Shown here: piece after piece, positions 21,001 to 29,794 of the stretch | Numbering within the stretch: the stretch's first letter is position 1 | Layout of the letters: every line of letters begins with the position of its first letter | Notes under the pieces: generated by a model | Databases searched by the model: none | What the model was told of the DNA's origin: nothing | Seen by the model: only the letters and a program-made list of their open reading frames with translations | Origin: a virus | Length of the DNA: 64,000 nucleotides | Strand: one strand, 5' to 3' | IMG/VR virus record: IMGVR_UViG_3300042894_004766 | Coordinates: 1-64,000 of that record | Made by a program: the position numbers and the translations under genes

Positions 21001-22671
21001 ATGAGAGTTTTAAAGTATCTTAAATTTTTTGAAGAAGCAGAACTTAACTTAGGTGAGTTAGAAAAGAATAGGGGTGGTGAAAAGAGAGGTAATGCTTTAA
21101 TAAAGAAATTACAAGAACCGGAAGTTAAATTAACTATAAAAGGAGAAGGTGAGCGAACTATTGATCATATAAAGGTTGATGGTGAAGATGTGGTTCCTAG
21201 TATTGCGGCAAATGCTATTAAGAAAGCAAATACTAATACTTATGATGATGGTAAAGGAGCTAAGTTATTTGGTAAACCTAGATATAAAGATGTTTTTGTT
21301 TCTGGAGACGAAGTATTTAAACTAAATCAAGTAAAGAAAACTAAAGATTTTGGTGCAGTTGGACCAGGTGTTTTAACTAGAGAGTATGAAGCAATTCAAT
21401 GTTTATTTATTGCATATAAATTGAAGTACCCTAGAAAGTCTATACTACTACAAGACGTTTTAGATTTTTGGGAGAATTATTGTAATAAAGATGCAGATGC
21501 ATTAAAAAGAATTAATATTTATTTAGATAATAAAGTTGTAATCACTGAAAATATATTAGATAGTTTATCTTCTAATAGGGATTGGCTTAATACTTTTATC
21601 AAAGTACCTGAGGTATTATTTAGATTTAAAGGTATGTTTTCGCCTAGATCATCATACTCTGTTTTTCATGAGTCTAATACAGATGAAATATCACCTGCAC
21701 AAAATTTACTGAAAAAGTTTAATAAATTGAAAAAAGTTAAAAATGTAGATTCAAAGGTCAATTTTTCTAAATTCTGTCCTGCAGATGTTTATATTGTAGT
21801 AACTAGATATATCTCTGTATTAAATACTGCAATTTCTGCATGTGAAACTATGGATGAATTGGTAAAAGTTGTAGATGATTACTTTGATGCGAAAATTTTA
21901 ATACCAGTATCACTTAAAAAGGTAAAAAATGGTGATGAAACATTTCAGATAATTGTTAATAAAGAGCAAGATAAAAAACTACCTGATTTTGACATTAAAT
22001 ATTTTAGAATAACTCAAGATCCTACTAAAGGAATTGGATCAAGAATATCTACTGTATCTAAATGGAGTGAAGAACGTACTCCAAATGGAGAAGAAAATAC
22101 AATTAGAAAAGATAGAGATATAACTATTGATTCATCAAATACTGGTAACTCTGTAAATGTTGATGGTGAGGTTGCTGGTTCTTCATCGAGACATGGAAAA
22201 ATATCTTTTACTGGAATAAAGTCTATATTGGATATTCATAAAGATGAATTTAATTTAGATGAGATAGAGAAACATTCTGAACTTAAAAAAAGAACTCTTA
22301 CTGATTTAAGAAACTCTATTACTAGTTTATATACTGAATTACTTAATTTAAGAGAATTTGCAAATGATGTTGATGTTGTTGAAATGCCTTCTACTATTCA
22401 AGTTCCGAGATTAAAAAAAGGTATTCCTACTGGTACTTCTTGGGATAAAGTTATTAAATATACTGATTTATCTAAAACTGAAGAAGAAGATAGTAATATT
22501 AAAAATAAATTAATATCTAAGTTACAGTCTTTACAGATATTAGTTTCTATTGCTAAGATATATAAAGTGAGTCCTATGTTAGGTAATGATGTTATGACTA
22601 AAATTATGAGACATGCTCTTTCTATTCAAACTTCTGATTTTGATACACCTAGATATTTAAGAATAATTTAA
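21001..22671 (+). CDS. candidate internal virion protein, 556 aa
   Basis: It opens with MRVLKYLKFFEEAELN, among the clearest examples of the shared N-terminal peptide. The body includes KTKDFGAVGPGVLTREYE near residues 117-134, a Gly-rich region seen in other large-phage proteins of unknown function, and a helical C-terminal third. No catalytic motif can be named. It converges with the next gene, overlapping by 4 nt. Confidence 0.65.
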   Translation: MRVLKYLKFFEEAELNLGELEKNRGGEKRGNALIKKLQEPEVKLTIKGEGERTIDHIKVDGEDVVPSIAANAIKKANTNTYDDGKGAKLFGKPRYKDVFVSGDEVFKLNQVKKTKDFGAVGPGVLTREYEAIQCLFIAYKLKYPRKSILLQDVLDFWENYCNKDADALKRINIYLDNKVVITENILDSLSSNRDWLNTFIKVPEVLFRFKGMFSPRSSYSVFHESNTDEISPAQNLLKKFNKLKKVKNVDSKVNFSKFCPADVYIVVTRYISVLNTAISACETMDELVKVVDDYFDAKILIPVSLKKVKNGDETFQIIVNKEQDKKLPDFDIKYFRITQDPTKGIGSRISTVSKWSEERTPNGEENTIRKDRDITIDSSNTGNSVNVDGEVAGSSSRHGKISFTGIKSILDIHKDEFNLDEIEKHSELKKRTLTDLRNSITSLYTELLNLREFANDVDVVEMPSTIQVPRLKKGIPTGTSWDKVIKYTDLSKTEEEDSNIKNKLISKLQSLQILVSIAKIYKVSPMLGNDVMTKIMRHALSIQTSDFDTPRYLRII

Positions 22672-22961
22672 AAGTATCTTTTAATATTTCCAGCTTTGTC
22701 TATTAAAACATTTCTACCGTCTTTTTTACGAACTAATATATCTGTTCCTGCGAATCTTGCTTCCAGTACTCCTTGTAATAAAACTCTTATCGGATTACCA
22801 CCAATATCTTTAGTTTCTAATTTACCATCTATACTAGTTATTAAAAAAATCTTTTGTGATTCGTCATATGTACCAAATGCAACATTCTCGGATATTCTTC
22901 TACCAAGATTTCCCATAGTATCACATATGTATAATGATTGATTTAGTATTTTAAACATCAT
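22668..22961 (-). CDS. hypothetical protein, 97 aa
   Basis: A predicted all-beta small protein (alternating hydrophobics and Gly/Asp turns such as SIDGKL and KDGRNVLIDKAGNI). The pattern resembles repeats of a small beta-barrel or propeller blade. No family recognised. Confidence 0.58.
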   Translation of the reverse strand: MMFKILNQSLYICDTMGNLGRRISENVAFGTYDESQKIFLITSIDGKLETKDIGGNPIRVLLQGVLEARFAGTDILVRKKDGRNVLIDKAGNIKRYF

Positions 22962-22995
22962 AACTTTTATATAATTTTATTATATATATAATAAT

Positions 22996-23142
22996 ATGGA
23001 AAAGAAAAATATATTTCTTTTATTAGATGATGAAATTGTAACACGTTATAAAGAACATCTAGATAAAGTAGGATATGATAAAAATAAGCTATTTGAAAGA
23101 ATAATTATTGATTTTTTAAAGAAAAACGCAATAAATTCTTAA
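22996..23142 (+). CDS. small ribbon-helix-helix-like protein, 48 aa
   Basis: The product (MEKKNIFLLLDDEIVTRYK...) has one beta strand followed by two helices of the right length for an Arc/CopG/MetJ-type ribbon-helix-helix DNA-binding protein. It would be a dimeric repressor. It lies in a gap between convergent and divergent genes and just upstream of a small virion-type gene. The family assignment is by pattern only. Confidence 0.55.
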   Translation: MEKKNIFLLLDDEIVTRYKEHLDKVGYDKNKLFERIIIDFLKKNAINS

Positions 23143-23193
23143 AAAGGTACTTTTAGGTATTTTTTATTTATATATAGCATAAGGAAAATAATT

Positions 23194-23403
23194 ATGAGAT
23201 ACTTGAGAGAATTTAACGAAAATAAGGATGTATTCATGGAATACCTACTTGAGTTTACTGAAGACGGTAAGCCAGAAGAGTTATCTAGTAATAGATTAAG
23301 TAAGTTACTTAGATTTATACGAATAGAAGGTATAAAAAGTTATACTATAAAAGGTATAACTAAATCAGGAGAAACTAAAATAGTTTTAAAAATAGGAAAA
23401 TGA
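23194..23403 (+). CDS. small candidate internal virion protein, 69 aa
   Basis: It starts MRYLREFNENKD, matching the shared N-terminal peptide. The remaining ~55 residues are a small soluble domain with no recognised motif. It ends at the terminator at 23406. Confidence 0.58.
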   Translation: MRYLREFNENKDVFMEYLLEFTEDGKPEELSSNRLSKLLRFIRIEGIKSYTIKGITKSGETKIVLKIGK

Positions 23404-23405
23404 AG

Positions 23406-23432
23406 AACCCACTCGAAAGTGGGTTTTTTTAA
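23406..23432. terminator. bidirectional terminator
   Basis: AACCCACT-CGAA-AGTGGGTT stem with T-run, between convergent genes. Confidence 0.88.
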
Positions 23433-24397
23433 TTCATATAATCTGTAAAAAATTGTTCAAAAATTGCTTGCATTACCGGAACACATATTGAATTTCCTGC
23501 TAACGCTACGTGTTGTTTGGTTGATAAACTTGTAGTTAGTAAATTATCAATATCTACATCTTTAACTCCCATAAAACGATAACCTTCTCTTGCAGTTAAA
23601 GTTCTAATCCTTTTATCATCTAACATAATTTGTGGGGAACCTGATGTGGTTAAACAAGGTGAACAACCATCTATTGAATAGATTCTTCTTGCTTGATCAT
23701 ATTTTACATCACTTCTACGAGCAATCATTCTACATACTGAACTTAATTTAGGTGTATTGATTTCATACGGTGGTGTAATAAATAAAATATTATCCGCAGT
23801 TGTATCAATAAATGGTTTCATCGGAACTCTAGTTTTTTTATGATTGTGAACACCCATCATTTTATTAGAAACATCTAAGGAAGATTCTCCTAATACTGAA
23901 AACATAAAAACTCTCTCACGATTTTGAGGACATCCAAAGTCAGCACCATTAAGTACCATCCAAGCTGAACCATAACCTAAAGAGTTAAGTTTTTCAATAT
24001 AATCGTTAAATTTTTTGATGTGATTTTTGGAAACTAGGTTTTTAACATTTTCCATTAAAAGATACTTTGGTTTATTATGTTCTACGATTCTTTCAACTTC
24101 GTATAATAAACCGCTTCGAGTTCCTTTTTCAATACCACGTTGTACCCCAGATATAGATATATCTTGACAAGGGAATGAATAAGTTAAAAAATCACAATGT
24201 GGGAAAGTTTTTTCATCAACTTTTGATACGTCACCTAAATTACCTTGTTCGGTAGTATGTAGTGAATCATAAGCTTCGTTTGCTGATTTAAGAATGTCAC
24301 AGTTTGCGACGTTACGGTATTTAATACCACTATACTTTAGTGCTAGTTCTTGGGTTCCGTACCCAGAGAATAGACTTATAATTTTTAATTCTTCCAT
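23429..24397 (-). CDS. DNA (cytosine-5) methyltransferase
   Basis: All key C5-methyltransferase motifs are visible: motif I LFSGYGTQE (9-17), motif IV PCQD (76-79, catalytic Cys77), motif VI ENV (116-118), motif VIII QNRERVF (158-164) and a C-terminal AGNSICVPV (motif X). At 322 aa the target-recognition domain is short. It would methylate phage DNA to evade restriction or regulate transcription; the recognised sequence is unknown. No cognate endonuclease gene is adjacent. The phage-encoded MetK could supply its S-adenosylmethionine. Confidence 0.94.
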   Translation of the reverse strand: MEELKIISLFSGYGTQELALKYSGIKYRNVANCDILKSANEAYDSLHTTEQGNLGDVSKVDEKTFPHCDFLTYSFPCQDISISGVQRGIEKGTRSGLLYEVERIVEHNKPKYLLMENVKNLVSKNHIKKFNDYIEKLNSLGYGSAWMVLNGADFGCPQNRERVFMFSVLGESSLDVSNKMMGVHNHKKTRVPMKPFIDTTADNILFITPPYEINTPKLSSVCRMIARRSDVKYDQARRIYSIDGCSPCLTTSGSPQIMLDDKRIRTLTAREGYRFMGVKDVDIDNLLTTSLSTKQHVALAGNSICVPVMQAIFEQFFTDYMN

Positions 24398-24427
24398 ATT
24401 AAATTATATGAAAGAATTAAAATTTGT

Positions 24428-24901
24428 TTAGTCTAAGTGTCTAATATCTTTGTGTGAAGATTTTTGGTTACCGTTGTGAGACCACAATCTTGCAAATGGT
24501 GTAGTAAAATAGTCGTTATAACATAATGTATCATCTATATGTAAATCGATTTTATTTTCTTTACAATATTCTGCTTTTGTTGAATCCCATAAAACATCAT
24601 CGAATTTTTTCTGAATAGTTCCATCAGGAAACTCGATTTCTCCTAGTGTTTCTGCGGTTTTTAATAAGTGGTTATAAACTGAGAATTTATGAGTATAGTT
24701 GATACCACTTAGTTGTTTTTCTAATTTATCAGTCCATTCACCTCCGGTGATTATATGAACTTCACCACCATTTTTTATAACAGAGTCTGCTAAAAATACA
24801 AAGAACTCTGGAAGAGCATCGATTACTCCGTGTATATCGATACCAATTTTGAATTTTGCTGTTGAACTTTCGTTCACTATACTACTAAATTTTGTTATCA
24901 T
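24428..24901 (-). CDS. HAD-like hydrolase with possible virion-type N-terminus, 157 aa
   Basis: The motif KIGIDIHGVIDALPEFF gives a HAD motif I with Asp-x-His instead of Asp-x-Asp, followed by IITGG (motif II-like) and LHIDDTL (motif IV). The altered motif I may reduce or change phosphatase activity. The N-terminal MITKFSSIVNESS is a weaker match to the shared peptide. A TTTAATATATA element lies 5 nt upstream. Substrate unknown. Confidence 0.65.
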   Translation of the reverse strand: MITKFSSIVNESSTAKFKIGIDIHGVIDALPEFFVFLADSVIKNGGEVHIITGGEWTDKLEKQLSGINYTHKFSVYNHLLKTAETLGEIEFPDGTIQKKFDDVLWDSTKAEYCKENKIDLHIDDTLCYNDYFTTPFARLWSHNGNQKSSHKDIRHLD

Positions 24902-24911
24902 AATTTATATA

Positions 24912-25307
24912 TTAAATTATTTCTTCAATTTTCTTATCTCTCATTTCTGCAGTAGATAAAATTTCTTTTACAAAGATATGAAAATTACTCGTAAAAGTAA
25001 TCAAATTAAATGAAATATTTGTGCTTATTCCGGCACCACTTGATTGACTATCTAAAGTTGGATTTGTCTTTGTAATACTTCCCCAATACTTAAATCCAAA
25101 TGTTGGCTCATAAATGGCACTATTACTACTTCTTTCATTCCAAAACTCTATTACAAATGTTTTACTTTCTATTTCATTAGTGTCATATTCATATAAAATT
25201 GTAAATTGATTATCATCTTCATAAAATATGTTTAGAATCTTACTATAAGCTGGTACTTGAAAAGTTGCCTGGTTATAACTGGTATATCTTGATTGTGTTG
25301 TTATCAT
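24912..25307 (-). CDS. hypothetical beta-rich protein, 131 aa
   Basis: It is rich in Ser, Thr, Phe and Tyr with no Cys and no membrane segment, suggesting a beta-sandwich. It overlaps the upstream gene by 4 nt. No family recognised. Confidence 0.58.
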   Translation of the reverse strand: MITTQSRYTSYNQATFQVPAYSKILNIFYEDDNQFTILYEYDTNEIESKTFVIEFWNERSSNSAIYEPTFGFKYWGSITKTNPTLDSQSSGAGISTNISFNLITFTSNFHIFVKEILSTAEMRDKKIEEII

Positions 25308-25669
25308 ATTCCTAGTTTATTTAATATTTTTTCTCTATAGAAACTTATATCATCAACAATAAAAAGGTTTGAGTCGGTAATAATTAGATTATCAATAATC
25401 TCAATAATTTTTGATGTTGTTCTTAATGACATAGTTCCTACATTTTTATTACTTGTAACTATTTGATTAATTTCTAAAGAATCAACCTCTGCATTTTCTG
25501 TATTAACGATACCTTTACATTTTTGTATAGAATATTTATCTAAAAATTCTTTATTAATTAGTATTTTTTTATAGTATTTATTTTCCATATTTACCATAAC
25601 ATAAGAAACCTCGGTAGATTTCCCACCGAGGTGATTATGAATTAAATCTCCTACTTTAACTAATTTCAT
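25304..25669 (-). CDS. hypothetical protein, 121 aa
   Basis: A soluble beta-rich protein whose start overlaps the stop of the HAD/tRBD gene by one base (translational coupling). The first codons contain a GC-rich inverted repeat (25609-25632) that could form an mRNA hairpin. No family recognised. Confidence 0.58.
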   Translation of the reverse strand: MKLVKVGDLIHNHLGGKSTEVSYVMVNMENKYYKKILINKEFLDKYSIQKCKGIVNTENAEVDSLEINQIVTSNKNVGTMSLRTTSKIIEIIDNLIITDSNLFIVDDISFYREKILNKLGI

Positions 25670-26505
25670 TATAGTATTTTAGTACCTGGATTGGCATTTA
25701 CGACAAATGTTGGTGTACCATTTTCCAATTCACCTGGCATAATCATCGCATGTGACTCAATCCCCATCATTTTAACAGGTTTTAAATTTGTTATAAATAG
25801 GAAAGAATATCCTTCTAATTTATCAACGTAATTCTCACCTAATGAAGGTTTAATATTTGTTACAACAACTCTCGGTGTATCTTCACCAAAATCTACTTCT
25901 AACTTAATAAGTTTATCTGATTTAGGTACATCTGTTACTGATATAATCTTACCTGTTTTAATTTCTAATTTAGTTGCCTGAGTAAAAAAAACTTCCGAAA
26001 ATTCTATTTTATCTTTCATGTTTAATATATTTATTGCTTTAATTTTACATTCTTCTTTTAGTCCTGGAATTCCTAATTTCCAAGGTTTTACTGGCTCTCC
26101 TGTTGAACAATTCACAAAGTGATCTTGTTGTTCATCCAAGAAATCTTGTATATCATCAAAGATAACATACTGTGTTACTTCTGGGTGTCTATCTAACCAA
26201 AGTTTAATTTCATGACCTCTTTTTACTTGGTCGTAATAAACTATGTTAGTTGATTCACATACATCTACACAATCTGGTGTTACATCAATGATTTCACCTG
26301 GTAGATTACGTTCTTTCCAAAGTGCTAACATTCTTTCAATACCTTTATCTTTCCAAGTAGAAGAGATAACGATTTTTGCACCTGTTTTTTCAATAATTTC
26401 CTTTAAGTTCTGGACGTATTCATCCCTGAAGATATGACCAAATTGGTCTCTATCTGCATAATCTACGTTTAAAACCCCGTCAATGTCCAGAAATATTGTT
26501 TTCAT
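25669..26505 (-). CDS. HAD phosphatase (Swiss-Army-Knife type) fused to tRNA-binding domain
   Basis: The ATG at 26505 (MKTIFLDIDGVLNVD) is chosen: it follows a TATATTTG promoter element and the longer frame would overlap the neighbour. Residues 1-~165 are a HAD domain with D7-x-D9, SSTWK and FDDIQDFL, as in the HAD domains of Swiss-Army-Knife RNA-repair proteins. Residues ~170-278 are an EMAPII/CsaA/MetRS-type tRNA-binding domain (VDFGED, NLKPVKMMGIESHAM). The combination suggests a phosphatase guided to tRNA, for example healing 2',3'-phosphate ends after anticodon cleavage. I know no standard enzyme with this exact pairing; function is inference. Confidence 0.8.
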   Translation of the reverse strand: MKTIFLDIDGVLNVDYADRDQFGHIFRDEYVQNLKEIIEKTGAKIVISSTWKDKGIERMLALWKERNLPGEIIDVTPDCVDVCESTNIVYYDQVKRGHEIKLWLDRHPEVTQYVIFDDIQDFLDEQQDHFVNCSTGEPVKPWKLGIPGLKEECKIKAINILNMKDKIEFSEVFFTQATKLEIKTGKIISVTDVPKSDKLIKLEVDFGEDTPRVVVTNIKPSLGENYVDKLEGYSFLFITNLKPVKMMGIESHAMIMPGELENGTPTFVVNANPGTKIL

Positions 26506-26522
26506 AATGGCAAATATACAAC

Positions 26523-26765
26523 TTAATTTTGATTTATTAAAAGAATTTTTTGATTTCTTGTTAGTTGTTTGATTCTCCACTCTTCTTTAGCAGCCAAAGA
26601 TTTCGTTTCAAATTCACACTGATACATCAGTTTTACTGGTGTTCTTGTCTTGGTGTACTTAGCACCTTTCTTGTTATTATGTGTGTCAATTCTCTTTTCT
26701 ACGTTATTGGTTATACCTGTATATAAGGTCAAATCACTACACTCTAAAATATAAACATACCACAT
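26523..26765 (-). CDS. GIY-YIG nuclease domain protein, 80 aa
   Basis: The sequence WYVYILEC..LYTGIT followed by a KRIDTHNN helix is the compact stand-alone GIY-YIG domain of the UvrC/YhbQ type. It could be a structure-specific endonuclease in repair or recombination, or a homing-type remnant. It lies immediately upstream of the HAD/tRBD gene on the same strand. Confidence 0.85.
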   Translation of the reverse strand: MWYVYILECSDLTLYTGITNNVEKRIDTHNNKKGAKYTKTRTPVKLMYQCEFETKSLAAKEEWRIKQLTRNQKILLINQN

Positions 26766-26851
26766 TATCTATATATTGACTTTCATGCAACATCATGATA
26801 TATAACTAAATATAATATAATTTTTGTGTTTAAAATTTAATATATACTCTT

Positions 26852-27367
26852 ATGAAATACATAAAATTATTTGAGGATATAGTTCCCGCACATCAAAGTG
26901 GGTCCGAATATAGAAATAGAAACACTGATGAAACTGTTGATGTTACTACATTAGATACAATGGTATTAAGATCACCAGTTTATAATAAAGGTGAGATAAT
27001 TATCTGGTCAGATAATGTAAAGAATAGAGATGTTGATTATGACTTTGCTGAAAAATTATTAAGAAGAGTAGGTCTTAAATTGATAGGAGAGCCTTATGAT
27101 GGTGGATTTTTAGTAAAATGTGAACCAGGAAAAGAAGAAGAGTCTGCAGAAAAAGTATTAGTTAGATTTCCTGAATTTTTTGATAGTTATGAAAGAGAAG
27201 ATATAAGAATGCCTTTTATATCAAATAAAGTAGAAGAAATAAAGGATAAAGTTGAAGATATAGAAAGATTCTTTGAAAGTACTTTACAAAGAAATGTAAA
27301 TGCTACTAAATATAATAAGTATATTGATGATATAATCAATGAACTTAATAATCTAAAAATAAAATAA
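26852..27367 (+). CDS. candidate internal virion protein, 171 aa
   Basis: It begins MKYIKLFEDIVPAHQ, a clear shared N-terminal peptide, with TTTAATATATA at 26836-26846. The C-terminal half is a charged coiled-coil (VEEIKDKVEDIERFF). No enzyme motif visible. Confidence 0.62.
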   Translation: MKYIKLFEDIVPAHQSGSEYRNRNTDETVDVTTLDTMVLRSPVYNKGEIIIWSDNVKNRDVDYDFAEKLLRRVGLKLIGEPYDGGFLVKCEPGKEEESAEKVLVRFPEFFDSYEREDIRMPFISNKVEEIKDKVEDIERFFESTLQRNVNATKYNKYIDDIINELNNLKIK

Positions 27368-27392
27368 AAAGTCCTCATATGAGGACTTTTTA
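27366..27392. terminator. bidirectional terminator
   Basis: A 24-nt perfect palindrome (AAAAGTCCTCAT and its complement) flanked by A- and T-runs. Confidence 0.85.
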
Positions 27393-27414
27393 TTAAACAA
27401 TTAGTAAAGTTGTG

Positions 27415-27753
27415 TTACTCACTAACCACAACCTCACGAATTTTTGTGAATTCACCACTACTTACAGCTTTGCTAATCCACCTGTTTAAATCTGAACCTT
27501 TCATTTCTGACTCGAATGTTGTTGTGCCTAAATCTTCTGATAGTTGAAGAGATTTAATAGTGATTTCTTTTAAAGTTTCTTCAGTTTCACCAATTGTTAG
27601 TATAGTTTTATTATCCTCAACCGTAGCAATAGGGAATTGGTAAACACCGTCAGCTAACTCTACTGTATAGTAAAGGTTACCACTAACATAGTGACTTAAT
27701 TTTGCCATTGCTTTAGATTTATATAAATCTTTTTTAATTTCGTTTAATTCCAT
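27415..27753 (-). CDS. hypothetical protein, 112 aa
   Basis: A soluble alpha/beta protein with a beta-rich centre (YYTVELADGVYQFPIATVEDN). It lies just downstream of a tRNA-Met gene and may share its transcript. No family recognised. Confidence 0.6.
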   Translation of the reverse strand: MELNEIKKDLYKSKAMAKLSHYVSGNLYYTVELADGVYQFPIATVEDNKTILTIGETEETLKEITIKSLQLSEDLGTTTFESEMKGSDLNRWISKAVSSGEFTKIREVVVSE

Positions 27754-27774
27754 TGTTATTTTGTATTTTTAATG

Positions 27775-27848
27775 TGGTCCCACTTGGGCTCGAACCAAGG
27801 ACCTACTGATTATGAGTCAGCCGCTCTAACCGACTGAGCTATGGGACC
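27775..27848 (-). tRNA. elongator tRNA-Met (CAU)
   Basis: A fully canonical cloverleaf: acceptor GGTCCCA/TGGGACC with discriminator A, D-stem GCTC/GAGC (C11-G24, elongator type), anticodon loop CTCATAA, T-arm CTTGG-TTCGAGC-CCAAG. It closely resembles Bacteroidetes elongator Met tRNA. No CCA is encoded. A minus-strand TAATTTTG element upstream (about 27888-27895) is a likely promoter. CAU could in principle be tRNA-Ile2, but the body fits Met. Confidence 0.92.
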
Positions 27849-27951
27849 ATTATGATATATATACTGTTATTTCGTATTTGTTTTACAAAATTACAAAAAA
27901 TAATTGAAAGAAAAAACTAAAATAAATAAAAAAATATACTACCTTTGTGAA

Positions 27952-28317
27952 ATGGAAATTATACAGCGACATGGCATTGCCTTTAAAGTAATAGAAAGAA
28001 AGATGAACTTTCCTTTCATAACTGATCGTGATGATATGTTATGTGAGGATGTCAGTTCATTCTATTCAGATCCAAACACACAATCTATTGTTTTAATTAG
28101 AGATAACTATTCTAAACCTATTATGACTTATCAAGATGTTCTTGATGAGATAGAGTATCTATATGATGATAGTATTCGCTGGAGAAGTGAAGAAACAAGA
28201 GATAGTTTAAGAATCTATTATAATAAGGTTTCTAATATAATGAAAACTTATAAAAGACAAGAACAAATAAATAAAGTATTAAATAGTAACGAATGTACAT
28301 TTCACCTAGCATGTTAA
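27952..28317 (+). CDS. hypothetical protein, 121 aa
   Basis: The ATG at 27952 is preferred; it lies 4 nt after a TACCTTTG promoter element, giving an extremely short leader. The product is an acidic/aromatic helical protein with no known motif. It begins a four-gene plus-strand operon of overlapping genes. Confidence 0.6.
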   Translation: MEIIQRHGIAFKVIERKMNFPFITDRDDMLCEDVSSFYSDPNTQSIVLIRDNYSKPIMTYQDVLDEIEYLYDDSIRWRSEETRDSLRIYYNKVSNIMKTYKRQEQINKVLNSNECTFHLAC

Positions 28318-28826
28318 AAAACAAATTATATTTATTCGATAAGTGGTTATCTAAAGATAGAAACACATTACTTGTTTTATTATTGGTTGTTAGTTCTACA
28401 CTTATGATTAATTATGAACCTACTCTTTTTTATGGTATTGGGTTACTATCAATTATATGTAGCTGGGTAGTTTTTGTAAAAGCAAAAATTTTAGGACAAG
28501 ATTGGAAACTTGATAAATCAGTTTATGATGTTCCACAAGAAGGTGAAGTTATAGTTACAACTAAAGACTTTTATTGGGATGGTTCATTAAAAAGTTATCA
28601 TGTTCAAAGTCATACAAGTAAACCTAATACTATTTTTATTAAAAAGGGTACCGAATTTAAAATTATTATCATTTCAGAAGGAAGTGAAGACTGGACTTTA
28701 TCCTTACATAGTCTAGACGGAATAAATATTGTACTTAGTTACTTAGAGTCAAGAAAGTATTACAAAACAAAGTCTCAAATTAGAGAAGAAAAATTAAAGA
28801 AATTATTAAGTAAAAAAATATGGTAA
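28311..28826 (+). CDS. membrane protein with two transmembrane segments, 171 aa
   Basis: The start at 28311 overlaps the previous stop (ATGTTAA). Two adjacent hydrophobic segments near residues 20-38 and 42-60 form a hairpin, and the remaining C-terminal ~110 residues are cytoplasmic-type and charged. No family recognised. It overlaps the nucleotidyltransferase gene by 7 nt. Confidence 0.6.
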   Translation: MLKNKLYLFDKWLSKDRNTLLVLLLVVSSTLMINYEPTLFYGIGLLSIICSWVVFVKAKILGQDWKLDKSVYDVPQEGEVIVTTKDFYWDGSLKSYHVQSHTSKPNTIFIKKGTEFKIIIISEGSEDWTLSLHSLDGINIVLSYLESRKYYKTKSQIREEKLKKLLSKKIW

Positions 28827-29530
28827 AATTACTACCCGCAACATTCAAATGGGTTCCTAAATTAGATGATGTCATTAAGATAGCAGGAATACACCCAAGT
28901 CGTGTCTTCAATGTTTATATCTTTGGCTCTCGTGTGTATGGAAATTATGATGCTGCATCTGATTGGGATATTATAATGGTTGCTAATAACTCAGTTGAAG
29001 CAGTTGAATTAAATAAAACAGTACAAGACGAGTATTCATATAATATGAATAGTCGACTTATTCGTTATAACATTCATGTTTATACACCAGATAGATTTCA
29101 AAAGGATTTAGATTGGCATCGTATGAATAATCTTGAATGTATCTTTGCACCAGATTGGGCTAAGTTAAAAGAAGATAAGAAATATGAGTTTAAATTAGAC
29201 TTAAAAAAATTAAGACACGCTTCATCACATATTAGCTCTAATTCTTGGGTAAAATGTAAGAAAAAAATATTGATTGATGATCAGTATCGTACTGCTATAA
29301 AATCATTCTTTCATTCGATTAGAATACCTATGTTTGCTACACAAATTGCTAGATATGGTAAAATTACTGACTTTACAACTGCAAATTTTATTTGGAGAAG
29401 ACTTATGTTTGATGAAGTTCCTAATTATCAAAAAAAAGATAGTAGATGGGATTGGGAATCATTGAATATGGAATTCAAAATTACATATAATCTTATGTTA
29501 AGTTTATTTAGAAAAGTAACTGATAAATAA
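28820..29530 (+). CDS. predicted nucleotidyltransferase, 236 aa
   Basis: The polymerase-beta-type active site is clear: GS at residues 36-37 (FGSRVYGNYD) and D48-x-D50 (ASDWDIIMV). Stand-alone proteins of this kind include MNT-type nucleotidylating toxins or antitoxins and RNA-end modifying enzymes. The C-terminal half is helical with no second domain recognised. Its neighbours (membrane protein upstream, short protein downstream) do not identify the substrate. Confidence 0.8.
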   Translation: MVKLLPATFKWVPKLDDVIKIAGIHPSRVFNVYIFGSRVYGNYDAASDWDIIMVANNSVEAVELNKTVQDEYSYNMNSRLIRYNIHVYTPDRFQKDLDWHRMNNLECIFAPDWAKLKEDKKYEFKLDLKKLRHASSHISSNSWVKCKKKILIDDQYRTAIKSFFHSIRIPMFATQIARYGKITDFTTANFIWRRLMFDEVPNYQKKDSRWDWESLNMEFKITYNLMLSLFRKVTDK

Positions 29531-29766
29531 TGGAAGAAGAATTAGAAAAATTATATCAAGATTTACTTACAAATAGACAAATCTATAGAGGACAAGGTTT
29601 ATTACAAGCTAGTCCACCACAACCATATCAAAATTTGATTGATAATCCAACTGCTATAAATTATGATTTTACTTCTTTGTATCCAAGTGTTCAGAAAAAG
29701 TATTATTATAAAATAAGTATGAAAGTTCCTATTAGAAAAAGAAAGATTAGAAATATATTTCAATAA
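29530..29766 (+). CDS. hypothetical protein, 78 aa
   Basis: A small protein overlapping the preceding stop (TAATG). The N-terminal half is acidic and helical, the middle Pro/Tyr-rich and the C-terminus strongly basic. No family recognised. Confidence 0.55.
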   Translation: MEEELEKLYQDLLTNRQIYRGQGLLQASPPQPYQNLIDNPTAINYDFTSLYPSVQKKYYYKISMKVPIRKRKIRNIFQ

Positions 29767-29794
29767 AAAAACCCATCATTAAGATGGGTTTTTT
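29766..29794. terminator. bidirectional terminator
   Basis: AAAACCCATC-ATTAA-GATGGGTTTT stem between convergent genes. Confidence 0.85.

Noticed and set aside
23429-24397. Restriction-modification system around the methyltransferase
   Set aside because: No endonuclease-like gene is adjacent; the GIY-YIG protein 2 kb away has no specificity domain and is not in the same operon.
25609-25632. GC-rich inverted repeat sharing CACCTCGGTGGG with tRNA-like gene 1
   Set aside because: It lies within the start of a coding gene, has no tRNA body around it, and a 12-base match can be chance; noted only as a possible mRNA hairpin.
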